A stretch of DNA of 64,000 nt, from positions 301,758 to 365,757 of the forward strand of contig CM007348.1 in assembly GCA_000333855.2 (NCBI GenBank), written 5' to 3'. This document shows, one piece after another, positions 20,429-32,938 of the stretch. This DNA comes from Endotrypanum monterogeii (Eukaryota; Euglenozoa; Kinetoplastea; Trypanosomatida; Trypanosomatidae). The translations under genes and the position numbers were made by a program. The notes under the pieces were generated by a model. The model searched no databases. It was given only the letters and a program-made list of their open reading frames with translations, and was not told the DNA's origin. Numbering within the stretch: position 1 is the stretch's first letter; every line of letters begins with the position of its first letter.

Positions 20429-21936
20429 TAAAACATTATTCACCGTGGTATCAAATTAGGGGTTGCACCAGACTGGTGAACCGAAGTGCCGCTACCCCCT
20501 CCGCGAATGACGACAGATTCCCTAGCTGGTTGTGGCCGAAACGCCAATGCTATCAATCACAGGCTATGTGGGTGCAATACTGCCGCTTCCAGCGCTCTTT
20601 CACTGGATACAGTGATACCCGGGAGATCGGCTACAGAGCCAACGTTAAAACAAAAGAAAAACCAAAGGGTACACATGGTTTCTGCATGACTGGACAGAGG
20701 TTTTCCTTGTCTTCAGTTCCTTATGGCGGTTATTTCGCATCATCCCCAAGGAATTCACGTTGCCGAGATCGCTACGATGGGATGGGTCTGTAAGGTGATC
20801 CAGTGGTCAGTGGCGAGTGGACTGTGGAGCCTTGAGACTACAAACCGATGACCATGTCCCCGTTGTTCCTACCCACAGGGTGCAACTGCATTTCACCAAA
20901 GTCATCTGGGTCTCGAAGACACATCACTGGGGAAATTGGGGGATCTTACTTATAATTATCGACAGCTCAGGGAGCACTTGTTAGGTGTAACGCCTCCCCC
21001 TTTTCTTCCCCGGCGTCGCTATGGATACAGAATATCCTCACAGCGCTTTGACGTCTACGGAAATCATTAGTGCATTCGCGACATGTGCAACAGGCAACCA
21101 CCGTGGAGGAGCAGACTTAACATCTATCTTCAGATCAGCACTCAACTCGCCGTATCCTGCCATTTCCCTTCTATCGACCGGGGGTCTTTCCATTTCGTCG
21201 GCTGTCAATCACCTATGTCTGTTCTGAGCTCTCTCACATCATCCCTGGAAGACGCCGGGGCAACGAGAGGCGGCTGTGCTTTTATTCTTAGGTCATCGGT
21301 CATCGTGGCCATTGCAGAAGTGGGGAGGGCAGGGATGAGGGAATGACAGGGAATAAAAGGTGATTTTTTTTTTCTGGGGGGGGGGCGGAGAGAAAGGGGG
21401 AGAGGGGCGGTTCCTGCAGCGACAGCGACGAGCTGGTGTGTGCTTCCAATCCGCTCACACAAATGAGTGGACCTACTCCTCTAGTTTCTCCTCGCTGCAG
21501 CTGATATCTTTTCGCGCTGATGGATTCGGAGCGTGTAGATTTTCACTTTTGTGTCAAGGGGGGGGAAGAGGAGGGGAGGTAGTGTATCTGCTGGAAACAC
21601 TTTTTTATTTCTCGTCCCGGGAAAGAATTGTGTGTGTATGGGCGAGGGGACGACCCTCTGAAACACCGATGCGCATTTTAGTGACGAGTGTGATCGCGGT
21701 GAGCTGGAGGAGGCTTTCACACGTTCTCCTTGCTCTATCCTGAAGACCTTTTTTTCTTTTTTGTTCCTGTTTTGCTTGAGAAGACTGACTTCGGTCTACA
21801 GTGCTTTCACGACGAGAGCAGTGTGTCATCTTATACAGCACTAAGGTAGGGGGAGAGAGCAGTAGTGGTGTGTGTGTTTGTGTTGCAGGCGATGAGAAGT
21901 TACCTGCCCGAAGGATCGTCTGAATCCCATCGAGGA

Positions 21937-21985
<49 letters not shown>
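21937..21985. repeat. Compound (CA)n(TA)n microsatellite
   Basis: About nine CA units pass directly into about 14 TA units. It sits just before unusual sequence and the second N gap. Confidence 0.95.
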
Positions 21986-21989
<4 letters not shown>

Positions 21990-22082
21990 GTTACTTACCT
22001 CGTCGTCGTACCGTACACTCCGTCCGTTCGGTCCGTACAGCTAGTGTCGTCGTCGTTTTCTTTTTTTTCGTTCGAGAAGTAA

Positions 22083-22220
22083 NNNNNNNNNNNNNNNNNN
22101 NNNNNNNNNNNNNNNNNNNNNNNNNNNNNNNNNNNNNNNNNNNNNNNNNNNNNNNNNNNNNNNNNNNNNNNNNNNNNNNNNNNNNNNNNNNNNNNNNNNN
22201 NNNNNNNNNNNNNNNNNNNN
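22083..22220. other. Assembly gap (138 N)
   Basis: Run of N between a microsatellite-adjacent region of odd composition and the 5' flank of the V-ATPase gene. Confidence 0.98.
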
Positions 22221-22923
22221 AGGCCGGGTGTGCACGCTGCTCTTTTCTTCTCCTGTACCAGACTTTTGCGTACGCGGTAGACCTTTGCCCTTCCCTCCTC
22301 CCCTTCGAAAAAAAAAAAAGGTTACTCTCTTTGTCGAGTGATGGGATGCACTTCTTCCCTCCTCGGGGGGTGGTGGTGAGGTAGGTGGGGAGAGGCAGAC
22401 AAGTGAGAGAACTAACTATTAGTCTCGTATCGTTTAGGTTTCTCTTACCCGATTCTTGCGAGGTGATTGCAGCATTTGCATCCTTTGTGTCTCGTGCTGC
22501 CTGCCGTTTTCTTCATCATTTCTACACATTTTTCTCTATCCTACATCTCTCACCCCCACCACACACACACACAAACACACTGCCCGCGGTCGTCGCTTTC
22601 TGTCTTCCGAGATCGGCTCCGTTTGACGAACTACAGTCTCACTCCTTTTAGGTAAGCGGGCCCTACGTTATCACCTCGCGCGTGTGTGTGCTTATCTCTG
22701 TGGGTTCCTCTATTCGCGCCTTTCCTCTGCAGACACACACACACACACTTTTTTTTTTCGATCACAGGCACCGCAGAGGAAGGCAGTCATCTACTCAAAT
22801 CTCAGTTGCCTTTGTTGTCGGTGGGCGTACCCATACTATCCCAGTCTCACATCTCGGCATCGTTAAAGGGGTGCATACGTATCATCTCTCGCGATCCTGC
22901 CTGCCTACCAGGTGGTATTTGAA
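22221..22923. other. 5' flank of the V-ATPase gene
   Basis: Pyrimidine-rich with two short CA repeats. The best spliced-leader acceptor is the T-run ending in CGATCACAG (AG at 22766-22767), which would give a 5'UTR of about 156 bases. A second AG at 22910-22911 follows a weaker CT-rich tract 12 bases before the ATG. Confidence 0.5.
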
Positions 22924-23526
22924 ATGCCCCGCACCGGTGGGAAGATAGCCGGCGTCGGCTGCTTTTTGGCGATAGCGGCTGCGACCGTGGCCTATGCCGT
23001 CGACGCAGCCAACGTCGAGGACTGTCTCGCCATAATGTATCCACAGAGCGCCGGCTTCTTTGGCGCCACGGGTGCCGCTGTCGCTCTCATCTTTGCGAAC
23101 CTGGGCTCTGCCTACGGCGCAGCCAAGGCGGGTGTGGGCGTAGCCTATCTCGGTCTTACAGCGCCTGAGAAAATTATGCGCGGCATCGTGCCGGTCGTCA
23201 TGGCTGGTATTCTGGGGATCTACGGTCTCATTATTGCGGTCATTATAAACAGCAACATCCACACCGATGACCGAAGCTATTCCTCCTATGCCGGCTTCAT
23301 GCACCTCGGTGCAGGTCTAGCTGCTGGGCTTGCAGCCCTCGGCGCCGGCCTCTCCATAGGCGTCATTGGGGACACCGCTGCTCGCGCTTATGGGAAGCAG
23401 GATCAGATATTTGTGGCGATGGTCTTGATGTTGATCTTTTCCGAGGCGCTGGGTCTTTATGGCCTCATTATTGCGTTGCTCATGAATAACCAGGCGAACC
23501 GTTACACCGATCTTTGCAGCGTATAA
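22924..23526 (+). CDS. Vacuolar H+-ATPase proteolipid subunit c (V0 sector), with N-terminal extension
   Basis: 200 aa. Subunit c forms the proton-carrying ring of the V0 sector, which acidifies acidocalcisomes, lysosomes and other compartments. Four classical TM helices are clear: FFGATGAAVALIFANLGSAYG, then the PVVMAGILGIYGLIIAVII helix, a GAGLAAGLAALGAGLSIGVIGD helix, and FVAMVLMLIFSEALGLYGL. The last carries the essential carboxylate Glu174. The second helix has no acidic residue, as in subunit c rather than c''. The family is usually 155-165 aa; here about 40 extra N-terminal residues form a further hydrophobic segment ending in AVDAANVEDC, which looks like a signal peptide or a fifth helix. 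ATG 22924 is the only upstream Met before the conserved core. Confidence 0.93.
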   Translation: MPRTGGKIAGVGCFLAIAAATVAYAVDAANVEDCLAIMYPQSAGFFGATGAAVALIFANLGSAYGAAKAGVGVAYLGLTAPEKIMRGIVPVVMAGILGIYGLIIAVIINSNIHTDDRSYSSYAGFMHLGAGLAAGLAALGAGLSIGVIGDTAARAYGKQDQIFVAMVLMLIFSEALGLYGLIIALLMNNQANRYTDLCSV

Positions 23527-25277
23527 GGAAGGGGACAAGAACGTACAGGGAAGGAGGCTATTCGGTACACATGGAATCATGGAGCCACGTGATGTTCGTC
23601 ACAAGCGTTGCCCGGGTGGGGGGCGGGTTTGCCGCCGGGGATATTTTATTGTGGTGTGGTATCAAGTGACTCGGATGAGGTCAAGGGCTCGTGTGTTCTG
23701 CAATTTCTCTGAGATCATTGCACTGTACACTATATGTGTCGTGGTAATTCCTAAACACAGTCGCTCGTTTCCCCTGTCGGTGTGTCAGCGCGCATGCACG
23801 CACTTGCACCCATTCACGTGAGCGTGCCGCGGAGGGGAGACGCTGCCGATCTTCTCATGTGAAGTTGTCCTAGCTCTTCCACACTGGTGCACCTCTTATC
23901 CTGCTCGCCCTATAGATGGGTCTTGGACTCCCCTTTCTCTTCAACATGTATGCGCTCTTGATTACAATTGGTTCACTTAGCGAGGCAGGTTGTGATTAAA
24001 AAAAAAATTGCCTATTACCACGTTCATGTCGATGGTTTTTATCGCACGAGCTCTTCTTTTTCTCCCTACCACTCTCTCCCTTGGTAGTCAATGACTTGCC
24101 CTGCTGACGGACGTTGAGCTTACTGTTGTCCGATGTCAGTTGACGTCATACTTGTGTGTGTTTGTGTGTGTGTGTGTTTGGCTGGTGTGCGGGTAATGGT
24201 GCCAATGGCGAGCTGCGCTACATCTCTTTCATTATATTGCTTACGTGGTGCGTTTCTCGTAGACGGCACTATTGTGGTTTCCGCGTACGTCTGAGTGCCG
24301 CAGACTCTATACGGGAGCAGTGTGAACACTTTTCTCTGCACATTGGTCTCTTGCGAGGGCAAATGATGGCTGTTGAAGATTTTCTGAAGACGATAGACTC
24401 TATACTGCGTTATTTTCGTACGTCTGTGGACAGCAGCAACGTCTGCGCCTGAGGCCAGCTCGATGTCACTTGACCAGAGCTCGATGCATGTGCGAGGGTG
24501 GAAGCAAACATCATCAAAAAAAAAGGGAAACCGACTGTGTTGATGCCGGAAAAAAAAAAGTCTGTTCATTTTGTATGCGTGGGATTCGTCAAGAAGAAAA
24601 TCAACAACAACAACAACAATAAAAAAAAGGGAAAGAGTCGACCTAACGGCTGTGAAATGCAACTATCGATAGCGCTAACCGCGTCATCTTAGGCGACCAG
24701 CTGTTCCTCATCCTTTGCCTCGATAGGGCACTGATCCGTATGTGTCACCGTGAACGGCAGTAGACCCGATGCTGGTCTTGTGCTGCATAGCTTTCCCTTG
24801 GGTGTCGTCGTATTCGGCACATCGAAAGGGTGCTTCGGCACACACACACACACACACACACAGTTTCCATCACTAACCCTTTTTCTCTCCTCCCTCTCAA
24901 TTAGGGTACATATTGCATTTTTTGCTCCGACTTTTGCCTGCGTTGTATTCATCAGCAACTGGGATACCCGTAGTCGTGTGCAAAAAAAAAAAAAGAAACC
25001 TGCTGGCGGCGCCACCGTCATGGTTATCGAATGTACGGTGACTCCTCGTTGGATACTATCGATCAGATTCTGCGCACGCCATCCGGCGCTGCGTTTGCAC
25101 TGATGCGGACAATATCAGCATGCATCACTACCCTCCGACCTACGCTCAAATAAATGCGTATACATATACATATATATATATATATATATATGTATATATG
25201 TCTGTGTGTGTGTGTGTGTGAGTCGTTTTTTTTTCCATTCGTGACTTTACGCCGATATTCTTCTCTCCCTTTCTTCT

Positions 25278-25321
<44 letters not shown>

Positions 25322-27164
25322 ACACCAACAAAAAATCCTGTGAAACTGTTGAAAAACTCTCGGTGCAAGGAATAGGCGGTAACGTATCAATAGCAGCTGC
25401 AGTTGCAGGTGCAGGTTCACCTGTTTTTATGTGGAGTTACCGAGTGTTTCGCGTGGCTACTCGGGCGGAAGTTGTCATAGTTTTAGGATTTGCTTGAGGC
25501 TCCTAGCTTCCTAACGCCAACTGATAATTCAATTTTGTTCCATCGAAAAAAAAAAAGAGAGAATCACAGTAGTCATCAACAGCAGGACTAGAGCTAACAT
25601 ATCGAAGCTTCTTTTTTTATATGTGAGCTCCGTGCTCGAGGGGCTAGTATCCCGCAGCCGCGTAATCGATTTTTTTTCATCAGAATTTTTTTTTTTTGTG
25701 TGGGTCAGTACTCACTAAGATGTGCAGCCTAGGGCGTACCCCCGGCAGTTGCCTATCAGTCACTGGTATTCATGTGAGTACATTCGTCATAATGGTTGTG
25801 TTTACATCCATGAGCTACTAAGCCCTGCTCTTTCTCCCCAGATCGCAGCGGGAGGTCTTGTGGTCTGTGCAAAGCTCGCTGCCCGCCTCCTTACCACATA
25901 TTCTATCGTTTCGGTATGTGTTTTGATCTTCTAGATCCCGGAATCTACTTCATAACTTAGGTGCTTGAGGAAGTGGCCCACCCGGCAATCAAAGAACCAT
26001 GGAAAAGAGGTCCAGGCCCGACTTTGTCCACCACCGCAGCACAGCACCGAGACCTCCCTATTTTTACGGCTCTGCCTTCCGAGGGCAGAATCATCGTGTG
26101 TTGACCACCACGGCTCGTTTCAGTGAGAAGTGCTTGTGCAGAGGGAGCTGAGGAGAGCAACAAGGTGTATGATAACAGCGATGAAATGCGTTACCTAGGG
26201 CGGGGCACTGCGGAGCTTATTGAGTTTTTTTCCCCATACTTCGCCGTATTTTATCGGCATGATTCGTGTCGGTGCAACAGGACTAACACCATGCACGTCT
26301 TACAAATCATTCTTGCTGAGTTGACAGTATACTTCTGGCGCGCCACTTCGATGCGTTTAAGGAGCCAGAGTGCAATAGGTGCCCTGCAGGAAACTTTAAA
26401 TCAGGGTTGGCCTTGATATTCGATGGGATGAGAAGCACAGGTTTTGTGCAGCCTGCGTCTGTTCCTTTTTTGCCCTCAACGCGCGAAGTTGCTCTGATGT
26501 ATGGGGGGGGTAAGAGGAAAAAAAAAGAGGTTCATGAAAACATGGGTGGGGCCGCCTCGTCATACCAGTTGGGGATGCATCACTAGTGCTCCGCCGGCCT
26601 ACGCTCTGGGCTTTCCGTTCCTCCTCCCAAATGTGCATGGTGTCACCAGCTGATTGTGCAACCGCTCCCTCTCATTGTTCTCGGACACTCATGCACACAC
26701 ACACACACACACACACATGAGCGGGGAGGGAGTATTGTACTGGTTTATTTTTTTCTCGATTCGCGACTGCATCCTCACCGCGCTTCTTTTTTTAGTCCAC
26801 TTTCTCTCTAGGGCTCTTCACCACATTAATTGGTCTGCACGGAGGTTGGGACGGACCGTTGAATCGCCTCTGTGGTCGTTATAATCGCTCAGCTTCGTCG
26901 ACAGAAACTTCTTCCTGTCGAGCTCATTTTTTTATTCGAGACACAGGGGCTCGGTGTACCGAGTGCATGATGGTAGGGTGCACCAGATGCTAAGAGCTCA
27001 TCTCATTTGTTCTCCCTAATCGCCGTGTCTCCGCTGATGTTGCATTTTTTTGCTCTCCGCTCACCGAGCGAGGATTTTGATGTGCTCTGTGCCTCTCCCC
27101 TTCCCTCTCACAATTTTTTTTCCCTCTCTTCCCTGACAAATCTATTTTTCTCACAGCGTCAAAC
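23527..27164. other. Long spacer between V-ATPase c and the AN1 gene
   Basis: No gene recognised. It contains CA repeats at 24839-24862, 25283-25317 and 26693-26717, a TA/TG compound at 25159-25220, and fairly complex sequence at about 25380-26400 without a coding frame. A pyrimidine tract at 27113-27150 ending in CTCACAG (AG 27155-27156) is a strong acceptor for the next gene. Confidence 0.55.
25159..25220. repeat. Compound (TA)n(TG)n microsatellite
   Basis: A TA run interrupted by TG units, passing into about ten TG units. A separate CA run follows at 25283-25317. Confidence 0.9.
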
Positions 27165-27464
27165 ATGACAGAACCTTGTGTCTTCAAAGGGTGCACCAAC
27201 ATGGCGTTGGTGCTACTGCCCAAATGTGAGCACTGTGAGCGGCGGTACTGCACGACTCACATGCTGCCCGAGCGGCATGGCTGCGGGGATGCATGCAAAA
27301 ATGCAGCGCAGAGACAAGCCACAGCCGACGCAGGCGCCCAACGGCGAGCCCGGCGGCACTTGGGCAATGAGGACGCAAAGAAGCGACTGGACAAGAAGTT
27401 AGAGGAAAATGAGGCATCCCGTCGCAAGAAAACAAAACCAGTCGAAACCAAAAAAAAAATATGA
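27165..27464 (+). CDS. Small AN1-type zinc-finger protein
   Basis: 99 aa. The N-terminal half matches the AN1 pattern Cx4C-x9-11-Cx2C-x4-C-x2-H-x5-H-x-C, using CVFKGC, CEHC, the Cys of RRYC, then TTH, ERH and GC, within residues 5-42. AN1 domains bind two zinc ions and occur in ubiquitin- or proteasome-linked stress proteins. The rest is a charged helical tail (KKRLDKKLEENEASRRKK) with no second domain, so this is a single-AN1 form. The start lies 8 bases after a strong pyrimidine-AG, so the 5'UTR would be very short. The stop follows a poly-A run (27450-27459), so one homopolymer miscall would change the last residues. Confidence 0.85.
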   Translation: MTEPCVFKGCTNMALVLLPKCEHCERRYCTTHMLPERHGCGDACKNAAQRQATADAGAQRRARRHLGNEDAKKRLDKKLEENEASRRKKTKPVETKKKI

Positions 27465-28536
27465 GGTCAACTACTTTTTTTTTTTTCCGTGGGAAGAGGA
27501 GGAGGAGGGTGGATAAGGTAAACAGAGTGGCAGAGACGGTGGGTCATCTGAACGTGGTGCCAAGTGTGAAAAAAAAAAGACGGGGTAGAGGTATGCTCCC
27601 CATCCCATCGGCCTGGATTGCTGCCTACACCAGTCCTCTTTTTTTTTTGAATTTATGCGCGCTGTCGATTCTCTGCTATTTGTTTGCGGCAATTGATACC
27701 GCTCTGTCATGAGAGGTTCATAAAAATTTGCAGGAGGACAAAAAAATGTTGCAATGACTGTTCAAGGCATGCAAATGGGGAAGTGGGAGGAAGAAATCAC
27801 AGCAATACACATACTTATTTTTTAGGCCTTGGCTTTCGCAGCTCTCTTTGTCGACATAGCCCCACGCTTCTTCGGTGACCATTCAGATTCTTGAAGGCAA
27901 AAAAAAAAAAGATGCTGGTTATGACTTCTTAGCGGCTCGGGTTACACACCCGCGGGCTTACTTGTGTGTGTGTGTGGAGGGAGAGGAAGGTATATTTATG
28001 CTCGCACACGGGTGCATTTATCTGCTGGGGTGGCTCTCACGTGTGGACCCGTTCTAGAAAAAAAAATCTTTTGTTGTTCGCTCCCTACTTGGCCGGGACA
28101 TACTAATGACTGCACCTCACGGTGATCTCTCCTTCACAACGCACACACACCGACACACAGAAAATAGTTACTTCCATTCGACTAGGGACTTCGAGCGGTC
28201 ATTCTCCATACCTTCTCTTTTCATGTCAAGTGTCTCTGAACATCTCCACCTTTCCCCCCCCCCCCATTGCGATAACTTGTACGTCCCTCCCTTTCTCTCT
28301 CTAATATATATATTCATTTATATATATATATAAATATACATTCATATATTAATATATTCATTTATATATATTTATATATATCAAGATTTCATCGGCGTGG
28401 AAAGAACACACACATCAAAACGGCCGAGGGTGCTTTTCCCACAAAACTTCGGCAAGGCCTTCTACTTCAGCATCGTCGCCTTCTCAGTGCTCATCGCCAC
28501 AGAAACATCTTGAGCCTTTCTGATCCCCAAGGATAC
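27465..28536. other. Spacer with AT-rich block
   Basis: No gene recognised. A block of TA repeats lies at 28302-28381. The following CT-rich stretch ends in CTACTTCAG (AG 28469-28470), a possible acceptor for the next gene. Confidence 0.5.
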
Positions 28537-29217
28537 ATGTACACCAGGCGCAGACTTTTTTACGAGAACGATGGAAGCGGCCGCGACACCTTTGTCAACC
28601 ATGCCGGCGCGTACTGGCTGAACCCGCTGCCGGCCGGTGTTTTTGTTAAAAGCCGCCCAACCTCAACGGATGGTAAGCTCTCAGCGGATAATGCCACTAG
28701 CCTCGTTATGGACGACAATATTCCATACCTTGGTCGAACCCTCTTCGGAAAATCTCGTTACGGAACTACACTTCTTCCTGCAGGCGAGGCGGCCGCACTT
28801 GAAGCTACAGCGGACTCGCAACCTGGCAACGCATCGAGTACGGGTTGCAACTCGGGCTTCAACACGACCGGTGTGGCTGGGGCGGGTGCTGATGGTCAAG
28901 GATTTGACGGGGATGCCACAGCACTCGAAACCGTGCCCTTCGACGTCTCACACCCAGAGCGCCGTCTGTGGCAGCCAGGTCATGCGACAACGGGTCTGGA
29001 TGGCACTGGTGGCGGTTCCACATATAATGGTGTCATGGAGCCCTGGAAAGCACCCGTTGGGGTGGACAACACGCTGCTACGTCTGGCACCCTTGTACGAG
29101 TCGAGCTGCCACTATCAATTGCGCACCGGCCGCTTCTACACCGAGGATGCTGCGCCGCCGCACGAGTTGACTCTACCAGAGAAAGGTCTCAGGTGGGGAA
29201 AGTCTCGCTACTACTAA
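28537..29217 (+). CDS. Hypothetical 226-aa protein with two GKSRY motifs
   Basis: Function not recognised. The first ATG of the frame is at 28537 (MYTRRRLFYEND). Residues 1-85 are rich in Tyr, Arg and Gly and include YLGRTLFGKSRYGTTL near 70-85. The protein ends in LRWGKSRYY, so GKSRY occurs twice, once internally and once at the C-terminus. The middle (about 85-135) is Gly/Ala/Thr/Asn-rich and probably disordered. PFDVSHPERRLW and MEPWKAPVGVDNTLLRLAP follow. No membrane segment, signal peptide or enzyme motif. Short aromatic motifs of this kind are common in filament- or microtubule-binding proteins, but that is a guess. Composition and codon use look coding. Confidence 0.75.
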   Translation: MYTRRRLFYENDGSGRDTFVNHAGAYWLNPLPAGVFVKSRPTSTDGKLSADNATSLVMDDNIPYLGRTLFGKSRYGTTLLPAGEAAALEATADSQPGNASSTGCNSGFNTTGVAGAGADGQGFDGDATALETVPFDVSHPERRLWQPGHATTGLDGTGGGSTYNGVMEPWKAPVGVDNTLLRLAPLYESSCHYQLRTGRFYTEDAAPPHELTLPEKGLRWGKSRYY

Positions 29218-32200
29218 AAAAAAAAGGATTAATCGTGGTGTGCGGATGGGTGGTTTCGAGGGCTTTTTTTTTTTGGAAGGGAGAAGAGGAGGCGCATTGC
29301 TTAATGTTTGCAGACTTATTTACGAGAAGAGGAGTTGCCTTCCGTTGCAGCCTCTGTTCCCTCCTTTAAACACACCGTTTTTGTCATACCACTGATGCAT
29401 TATCATCCCGAATATCTTCCTCGTTGCATCCGCAGCCCCATTGCTCATACTTCAACTCCGACAACGGATGCTCGAATGCAGACTTGTGCACATGAGCTCT
29501 GCCCCAATCTCTCACCTTTTTGCTGCTCATCTGAACCGCCTGACTTTCCCCCCCTTTTTTTTTTTCGGGCGGGGGGGAGGGGGGTTGGCAGGAAATCAAT
29601 AGTTTATTTGCATTATCATTTCCGTTCTCTGTTGTAGGTGATTAGTGTTTTCTGCTTCTGTGAAGGTATAGGGTTGATCACCCGCTTCTCGATTCTCAAC
29701 ATCCTCTCCAAACATCGGCTCCGTCAACTGCGATAAAAAAGGGGGGGAGTCAAATGGCCGTGCAGAGGCTCAAGGAATGGAGATGTGAGGACGATGTCAT
29801 CATGAAACACTTCGTGTATGTTTTCGCTTCGCATATCATGTACAAAGGATTCTGACTTAATATACACACACAAATATATATATATGTATATATATTTATT
29901 TATTTACAAATTGTTTGGATGCGCTCGGCTACCAGGGACGTACAAACAACAGCGTCCAGTACTTTGAAAAAAAAATATGGGGGACGTTATCCGTAGGGAA
30001 GTACATGTGAAAGATTATTTTCCCATGTTTTCTCTTTTTTTTTTTTACTACTTGATTAATTTTGAAAAAATCTCACCGAGTTGCGCTGTGACTCACTCAG
30101 TCGCCTCCTCACTTCCATTCGTTTCTTTCCCTCTGCTCGTACTACCCCATTCGCCTGCCTTTGTTCTCTTTTTTTTTCTGCCAGTTTGTTTTGAATTATT
30201 TCGTCGTATATATATATATATATATATATATTGTACCTCTTGTGTTCTCGACCGTCTCCCACGCTGTTTATAGCCATTTGCAATTTGTTTTTTATCACCC
30301 CGTTTGCTACGGGTTTGCTTGTTTGTTTCCTCGCATTTTTTATTTTCGCTCTGTTACTCGATGACGTATATGGATTTTTTTGCCCTCGTCTCTATCCCTG
30401 GCCTCGTGATCCAGAGGCTCAACAGGGTAGAGTGCAGGATACGTGGAATTGTAAGGACAGCGTCAGACGTATACAACGCGAGCAGAAGCAGAGTTTAAAA
30501 AGTCGGAGAGATATCCTGCCAAACTGTTTTCGCGCGCTGTTAGAGAGTGCTCCAATCTCTCTCCCGTCTACGGGGAGGAGCACTGAGGGGTGGGTGGGTG
30601 GGGTATCCACGCTAGGTTTCATGATCGAGCCAACAACAGATCGACAGGAACCGTCCAAGGCAAATGGAGAAAATGTCTGTTGACTGGGAAAAGTCTGTTT
30701 CCGCGAACATACCCCCTTTGTTGTTGTCGCCGTTGTCTACTACCCGCTCGTCGCGCACCGCTATCTAGGCATATGTACAGGCGCAGGGATCTTGCGATTT
30801 TCAATCTTCGGGTGAGTCAGCGCCATGCGCTGTTTCACCTATGCCCCCCAAAAAAAATTAAAAAATAATAATTATCCTCAACAGAGAGAAAGCGCAGAGT
30901 GCAAACGGGATCAAAAACGATCACGAATATTTTTTTTGGATTGTTTCTCTCAACAGAGAACGTGGTTCTTGCCGGTACCCCCCCCCCTTCCTGCCTCGCT
31001 CTCGGTTCATAATCTCTGCATCGCTTGTCAATTCTCTGCATCTCTGAATTTCCTCGCCTCTCTCCCACGGGTTTATGTACCAAATACATATATACATATG
31101 TATGTTTTTGGCATCGACGCGGTGCATCGCATCAATGCTCTCTTTTCCCTCCACTGAACGGATAATTGACCCCCCCCCCAGCCCACACACACATACTTCA
31201 CCAGGTGGGGAACGTTCTTCTTACGACTTCTGAAGTAGGTCGTCGTCGTCTTTAGGTACATGACGCTCACTTAATCTGTCTCGTGTACAGGCAAAGGTAA
31301 GGTCGTGCCATGGAACGAAGTTCACCAGTCGGTCATATCAGCTGGAGTGCTGAGGTTTTTGTAGCGCAAGGTTCGCGGAGCAACCTTTGCACTGGCCATC
31401 ATTAACCATGTTCTGAGGATAGACAAAGTCTACGCAGGACACTTGCGGCCATCATGGGATGTCCTGATCACAGCCATTCTAACCACCGTACGAACATCTG
31501 GTTTGTGGTGAGCTGAAATGACTACAGCGTTGAAGACAGCTATGATACGTTTCTAGGGTCACAGAAACTCACTTCTGGAGTGTTGTCGCTGGAAGCAGGG
31601 GTTTGGTCCAGGCAAAACAGCAACAACAAAAACATTTTCCTTGCAATTATTGCGGTTGAGGCGGTGTTGGTGCTCGTGGAGCAGATGTCGCCATCGGCGC
31701 ATAATGTGTTTGACGTGCCCGGTAGCTTTTTGTCTGGGTGATGAATGGGCTGAGAGAATCTTAATCTCGTGGGATTCTCATAGCGCTCCCCCCCTCCCCC
31801 CCCTGCTCCTTTTTCCCCTTGTATTTTTTTTTTTCTGGTTGTTGGTTCGATAATTATATATGTGTTTTTTTCTGCTAAGTTATTTCTCGGGTTTCTGTGC
31901 GCACGTGCTGCGTGTGTCGCAAACCGTGGCAACTCAACGCGCTACTTTTGTTTTTTTTGGTTGTGCAGATGATATGGCGCGGGTCGTGTACAGATGACTG
32001 GTGCGACTGTCTCTTCTGTGTAGTTCGATCGAGAAAAATTTATTCAAACCGAAAAAAAAAAAGAAATGCTGGTGATCTATTGCGGTGAATAGAAAAAAGC
32101 GGAGCTTCTGGCGGTAGCATACCTCCTTTTTTTTTTTACCCGAAACACGTTTACATTCATTTTCGGTGTGTATGCGTGTGACGAAGCTGCAGTCATGATT

Positions 32201-32451
32201 CTGGTCGTTGGCACAGCTATGCGTCACGTAATACCTCTACGTTGGGAGTTTGTCTCCGCAAAAGCTGAGTGATGCTGCGTTCACCATGCGGTGTTTTGTT
32301 TGGTCAGAAGAATCTCCAGCTTTGCCTCCTGCCTCTAGTTCCCCTCGCGATCTTGCTCCCTCATGTCTTGTGGTGAGTCGGCTATGAAACTCAATCGAAT
32401 CTTTTTTCCCACCCTTAATGTGCACTCACCTCGCCTCCCCTTCCCCCTCTT

Positions 32452-32507
<56 letters not shown>

Positions 32508-32902
32508 TTACATCCGAAGGATATTCGCGTGGCGCAGAGCACGGCTTGTTTTGTTCCCCACTACACCATTTTTTTTTTCTTTCTCTTTACACTCACGCTT
32601 CTGAAATCGAAAACAGAATTGTGTATCCATTGCCTTCTCGCTGAGTGTGTTTGCGTGTGTACGCGGGAATTTGTGTGGTTACCACTAAAGCCTTTTTTTC
32701 TTCTTTAAAGGGCGAGGTCGTATTTCTCTAGTTGTTCGCTTATCTTGTGCTCCCCTTAAGCGACAATTGAGCAATATCCCCCCCCCCCGGTGAGCTACTC
32801 CACATATTTCCCCATTGAACTTAATACATAGTTGTCTTTGTTGGGTGTAAGTGTGCGTGTCTCTCTTTTTTTCCGCTCCAGGTATTGATTTAAACGCACA
32901 CT

Positions 32903-32938
<36 letters not shown>

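Larger units (their letters stand above)
18047..22082. other. Long spacer with microsatellites
   Basis: No gene recognised. It holds a TG run (18524-18543), TTA repeats (19193-19213), a CCCT array (19299-19345), ATT/TA repeats (19911-19954), three GGGTTAT units (20406-20426), a less simple island at about 20430-21350, and a compound CA/TA repeat (21937-21985). Confidence 0.55.
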
